DNA from: Leptospira sp.
Lineage (GTDB): Bacteria; Spirochaetota; Leptospiria; Leptospirales; Leptospiraceae
Length of the DNA: 7,405 bases
Assembly: GCA_021413405.1 (NCBI GenBank)
Contig: JAIOQL010000249.1
Location: 1 to 7,405, forward strand
Direction of reading: 5' to 3'
The position numbers and the translations under genes are program-made. The notes beneath the pieces are model-generated. The model worked only from the letters and a program-made list of their open reading frames with translations. It was not told the origin of the DNA and searched no databases. Shown here piece after piece: positions 4,775-7,405 of this stretch; the first letter of the stretch is position 1; every line of letters starts with the position of its first letter.

Positions 4775-6295
4775 ATGGGAACCATTCTCAAAAAAATAAA
4801 AGGCTCAATCCGCACTCAGATCGGAATTTTATATTCCATCCTGGCACTTGCTAACATCATCTTTTTTTCAGTCATGATCTTTGAGAACCAGTCAGATCTA
4901 CTTCTGAATAATTTCAAATTTCATTCTGAAAATATCATTAAAACAGTCGTAAACGATCTGAAAGATTTCAAACTCACAAAGGTTAAAGATACCCAGCTGG
5001 ATGGAATCGTTGCCGCATTGAAAGTGAGCGGAATTAATTCCTTCCAGATATTTGATGCTAAGGGAATTCTGTGGCATGAATATCCTGATACAGGCAATTC
5101 CGAAAAGGAGGTGTCCGCAAGCCTGAAAGCCAGGATTCTTGATCTTCTTGAAGACGCTTCCGTGTTCAAATCAAAATATAAACTCGAATTTGATGAGAAA
5201 GATTTCTCTGTGAACTTTATCCTGCCGCTTCGGGGAAAATTAAACGAAGAACTTTTTCTGTCAACAAATGTCAGTATTGAAATTATCCGGACGAGACTAC
5301 AGCAATTATATTACCAGATAGGCCTCGCTGTTGCATGGGGAATAATATTTCATTTTCTGTTCGGAATTTTTCTTTACAGGGTTATTTTTGTGCGGGTCAG
5401 TGCGCTAAAATCTGTGACCGCAGAGATGGCTGGAGGGAATCTGCATGCACGTGCCGGCTGGAAATTTGAAAATCCTGATGAACTGGATGACCTTGGTTCT
5501 TCATTCAACCAGATGGCCGAGAAAATAGAAGAGACTGTTGACACAGTCACAAAACTCAACAAGGAAATTCAGAATGAACTCGAGATCGGAAAAGAAGTTC
5601 AGGAGCTTTTCCTTCCAAAAATGAAAGGTTATGAAAATTTCAATATCGATGTCTGGTATAGACCCTTACGGGAAGTGAGCGGGGATATTTACCAATTCTG
5701 TAAATTACACGGAGACTCTTCCGGCAAAAATGAGATTGGAGTTTTTTTTGCCGATGCATCGGGACACGGGGTTTCGGCTGCTCTTGTTACGACAGTAACA
5801 CTGCTGAGTCTTGAAGCAATCCTGCACAAAGTTAAAACACCCGCCCATGCCTTGTCAGAACTTTCAAAAGTTCTATCTGAAAGATTTGTATCCTCTTTCT
5901 TTGCTACATCCATTTTCATTTCAATTGACAGCAAAGGGATACTTCACTATGCCAATGCAGGCCACAATCCTCAACTGGTTGTGCGTCCACAAACTGGAGA
6001 AATTTTTCACATGCCAAGCGACGGACCACCCCTCGGGATGGACGAAGAATTTTCGTATCCGTCCCGGACCATTCAAACGTTATCCGGCGATAAGATTTTA
6101 ATTTATTCTGATGGTCTTGTTGAAACTAAGAACAGGGATAAAATGCAATTTGGCCTTGATCGGGTGGAGGAGACTCTGATCAGAACCAGAAATCTTTCTA
6201 CAAAACAGATACTCGATGCAATCAAGGATGATTTTACCGGATATATTGATCATTATAAAGATGATGTATCAGTAATTCTTCTGGAGATTCCCTGA
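4775..6295 (+). CDS. RsbU-type membrane serine phosphatase (HAMP plus SpoIIE/PP2C)
   Basis: 506 aa. Such phosphatases remove phosphate from STAS anti-anti-sigma proteins, freeing them to bind an anti-sigma kinase. Order: short basic N-terminus, transmembrane helix at about 17-36, extracytoplasmic sensor domain of about 140 residues (40-178), second helix at about 182-205, HAMP domain (about 206-258, with the PDELDDLGSSFNQMAEKIEE segment), coiled linker (about 255-280, including EIGKEVQELFLP, the usual entry into this phosphatase family), and catalytic domain to the end. Metal-site residues are all present: Gly303-Asp304 (SGDIYQF), Asp327 in DASGHG, the NAGHNP motif at 394-399, Asp446 in YSDG, and Asp496-Asp497 near the C-terminus. 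The enzyme should be active. The sensor domain is not recognised. It is probably co-transcribed with the gene starting at 6297. No partner-switching STAS or kinase gene is in the window. Confidence 0.93.
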   Translation: MGTILKKIKGSIRTQIGILYSILALANIIFFSVMIFENQSDLLLNNFKFHSENIIKTVVNDLKDFKLTKVKDTQLDGIVAALKVSGINSFQIFDAKGILWHEYPDTGNSEKEVSASLKARILDLLEDASVFKSKYKLEFDEKDFSVNFILPLRGKLNEELFLSTNVSIEIIRTRLQQLYYQIGLAVAWGIIFHFLFGIFLYRVIFVRVSALKSVTAEMAGGNLHARAGWKFENPDELDDLGSSFNQMAEKIEETVDTVTKLNKEIQNELEIGKEVQELFLPKMKGYENFNIDVWYRPLREVSGDIYQFCKLHGDSSGKNEIGVFFADASGHGVSAALVTTVTLLSLEAILHKVKTPAHALSELSKVLSERFVSSFFATSIFISIDSKGILHYANAGHNPQLVVRPQTGEIFHMPSDGPPLGMDEEFSYPSRTIQTLSGDKILIYSDGLVETKNRDKMQFGLDRVEETLIRTRNLSTKQILDAIKDDFTGYIDHYKDDVSVILLEIP

Positions 6296-6296
6296 T

Positions 6297-7405
6297 TTGT
6301 CCCGTCTTACCCCGATTGCCGCTTTCGTTTTTCTTTTGTTCTTTTTCTTTTTCGTTTCCCGCTCTATCATATCAACACGGCTTCTCGAGCTGAAATACCA
6401 GATATCGAGGGAACAACTGATGAATTATGAACTTTCGTCGCGGGTTCTCCGGGAAAAATTCAAACAGCTGATCTATCGGGGAAAGGAAGATTTCAAAACA
6501 GAAGTAAAGTTTTCTGTTCTTGAATCAAGCATCATGAATGCAGGAAATATTAAGACTGAAGAAACGAGCCTCAGCCAGGTTTTTGGATTGCATATTATAA
6601 ACATGGTGAGACGGCTAAGTCTTAAGGGCAGATTGGATTTTCTTGAGAATGAAAAAAATATTTTGCTCCTTCAGTATGCTTTCTACCTGGAACGGACAAA
6701 GAAATATGCGAGTGCCAATAAACGTTATTCGGATCTTGAACGAATCCTGGGAAACTCAGCCGGGGAAGAACGGGCTTTCATTTTTTTACACAACGGTTTT
6801 TGCCTCGCTTTGACTGGAAAGATTCCGGAAGCAATTGAAAAACTATCATATGCGGAAGAAAGATTTCCGGGGACGAGTTACTCCGAAAACGCCAAGATTC
6901 TAAAAAAACTCATTCTTGAAGCAGAAGAAAAAAAGAAAATTATTTTTTCCGGCTCAAAAACTCCTGCGGAAAAAGCGGTCGCTCTTTTTGATTCAGGAAA
7001 TTATGCATCAGCTTTTGACGAACTTGCGAAAGTTGAATTTCTATCTGTTAAAGATTCTTTTTTAAAAGCAAGGATTTATGAAGAAACGGGGCAATCCCCG
7101 CTGGCTGTACCCGAATATTTGAGACTAATCTCAGAAAACAAAGATCCCGTGATTTCAAAAAAAGCGAACAGAAGACTCATGCTCATCGGTAATTTTTTTG
7201 AAGAAAACAGGGAAATTGCGAAACTCTCGAGAGAAACTGCGAAAACGTTAGGCGATACAGAGGCAATAGCCCAAGTCGAAAAAGGTGCCGCGCTAGTGAT
7301 GAAATCACAAGTGAAAGAAGAAATTCTCCGGCTTGAAGAGAAGGAGCCGGGGAAAACCGGCGACAATTCCCTTCAGGAGCTGAAAAAAGAAATCGAATCC
7401 GAAGT
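6297..7405 (+). CDS. Membrane-anchored TPR-like helical-repeat protein, partial at right edge
   Basis: Open from TTG 6297-6299 to the end of the window (369 codons plus two bases, no stop). It starts one base after the phosphatase stop. GGAG at 6282-6285 gives a somewhat distant ribosome site. The TTG is preferred because the codons behind it encode an N-terminal membrane anchor (about residues 6-20: PIAAFVFLLFFFFFV); the next ATG would lose it. After the anchor come a long charged helical stretch and then TPR-like helix pairs. These lie at about 135-185 (KYASANKRYSDLERIL; TGKIPEAIEKLSYAEERFPG), about 224-247 (AEKAVALFDSGNYASAFDEL) and about 262-290 (EETGQSPLAVPEYLRLI). The last visible part (about 335-369) is strongly charged and may be a coiled coil. 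Family not recognised beyond TPR-like. Tight linkage suggests a scaffold or input partner of the phosphatase. The length and C-terminal domains are unknown. Confidence 0.8.
   Translation, partial: MSRLTPIAAFVFLLFFFFFVSRSIISTRLLELKYQISREQLMNYELSSRVLREKFKQLIYRGKEDFKTEVKFSVLESSIMNAGNIKTEETSLSQVFGLHIINMVRRLSLKGRLDFLENEKNILLLQYAFYLERTKKYASANKRYSDLERILGNSAGEERAFIFLHNGFCLALTGKIPEAIEKLSYAEERFPGTSYSENAKILKKLILEAEEKKKIIFSGSKTPAEKAVALFDSGNYASAFDELAKVEFLSVKDSFLKARIYEETGQSPLAVPEYLRLISENKDPVISKKANRRLMLIGNFFEENREIAKLSRETAKTLGDTEAIAQVEKGAALVMKSQVKEEILRLEEKEPGKTGDNSLQELKKEIESE

Noticed and set aside
7346..7361. GCCGG/CCGGC hairpin near the right edge as a terminator
   Set aside because: The open reading frame continues through it and no T-run follows.

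Overview
The window most probably comes from Leptospira or a very close spirochaete. The left-hand gene encodes a protein that aligns along its whole mature length with LipL41, as I remember it, and LipL41 is a Leptospira outer-membrane lipoprotein. The second gene looks like DUF1564, a family I know only from Leptospira. Moderately AT-rich composition and frequent TTG/GTG starts fit. All family calls are from memory and by eye; no search was run.

Layout, left to right. (1) 3-992, minus: a lipL41 homologue with intact mature coding sequence, but no signal peptide and no normal start codon in front of it. (2) 1083-1723, plus: a DUF1564-like gene broken by a one-base shift. (3) 1724-3491, minus: a three-gene operon made of an ECF sigma factor, a single-pass membrane protein in the anti-sigma position, and a second single-pass membrane protein whose frame is broken by another one-base shift. 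A plausible hairpin terminator for this operon lies inside the 3' end of the DUF1564 gene; the two stop codons abut with no gap. (4) 3492-3682: a gap with a 15-bp 7-1-7 palindrome directly in front of the sigma gene. (5) 3683-4678, minus: an exported protein with three beta-rich repeats and a membrane-embedded C-terminal half. (6) 4775-6295, plus: an RsbU-type membrane phosphatase (HAMP plus SpoIIE/PP2C). (7) 6297 to the right edge, plus: a membrane-anchored helical-repeat protein, one base after the phosphatase and running off the window.

Two regulatory units can be inferred. The sigma operon looks like a cell-envelope signalling unit: sigma factor, cognate membrane regulator with an extracytoplasmic TPR-like tail, and a membrane partner. 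The phosphatase and its downstream TPR-like partner look like a partner-switching input, in which such phosphatases dephosphorylate anti-anti-sigma (STAS) proteins. No STAS protein or RsbW-type kinase lies in the window, so any link between the two units is speculation.

The stretch from about 990 to 2200 holds three damaged genes in a row. This may be local gene decay or base-level sequence error. The two one-base losses would fit either; the missing lipL41 signal peptide cannot be repaired by a single indel.
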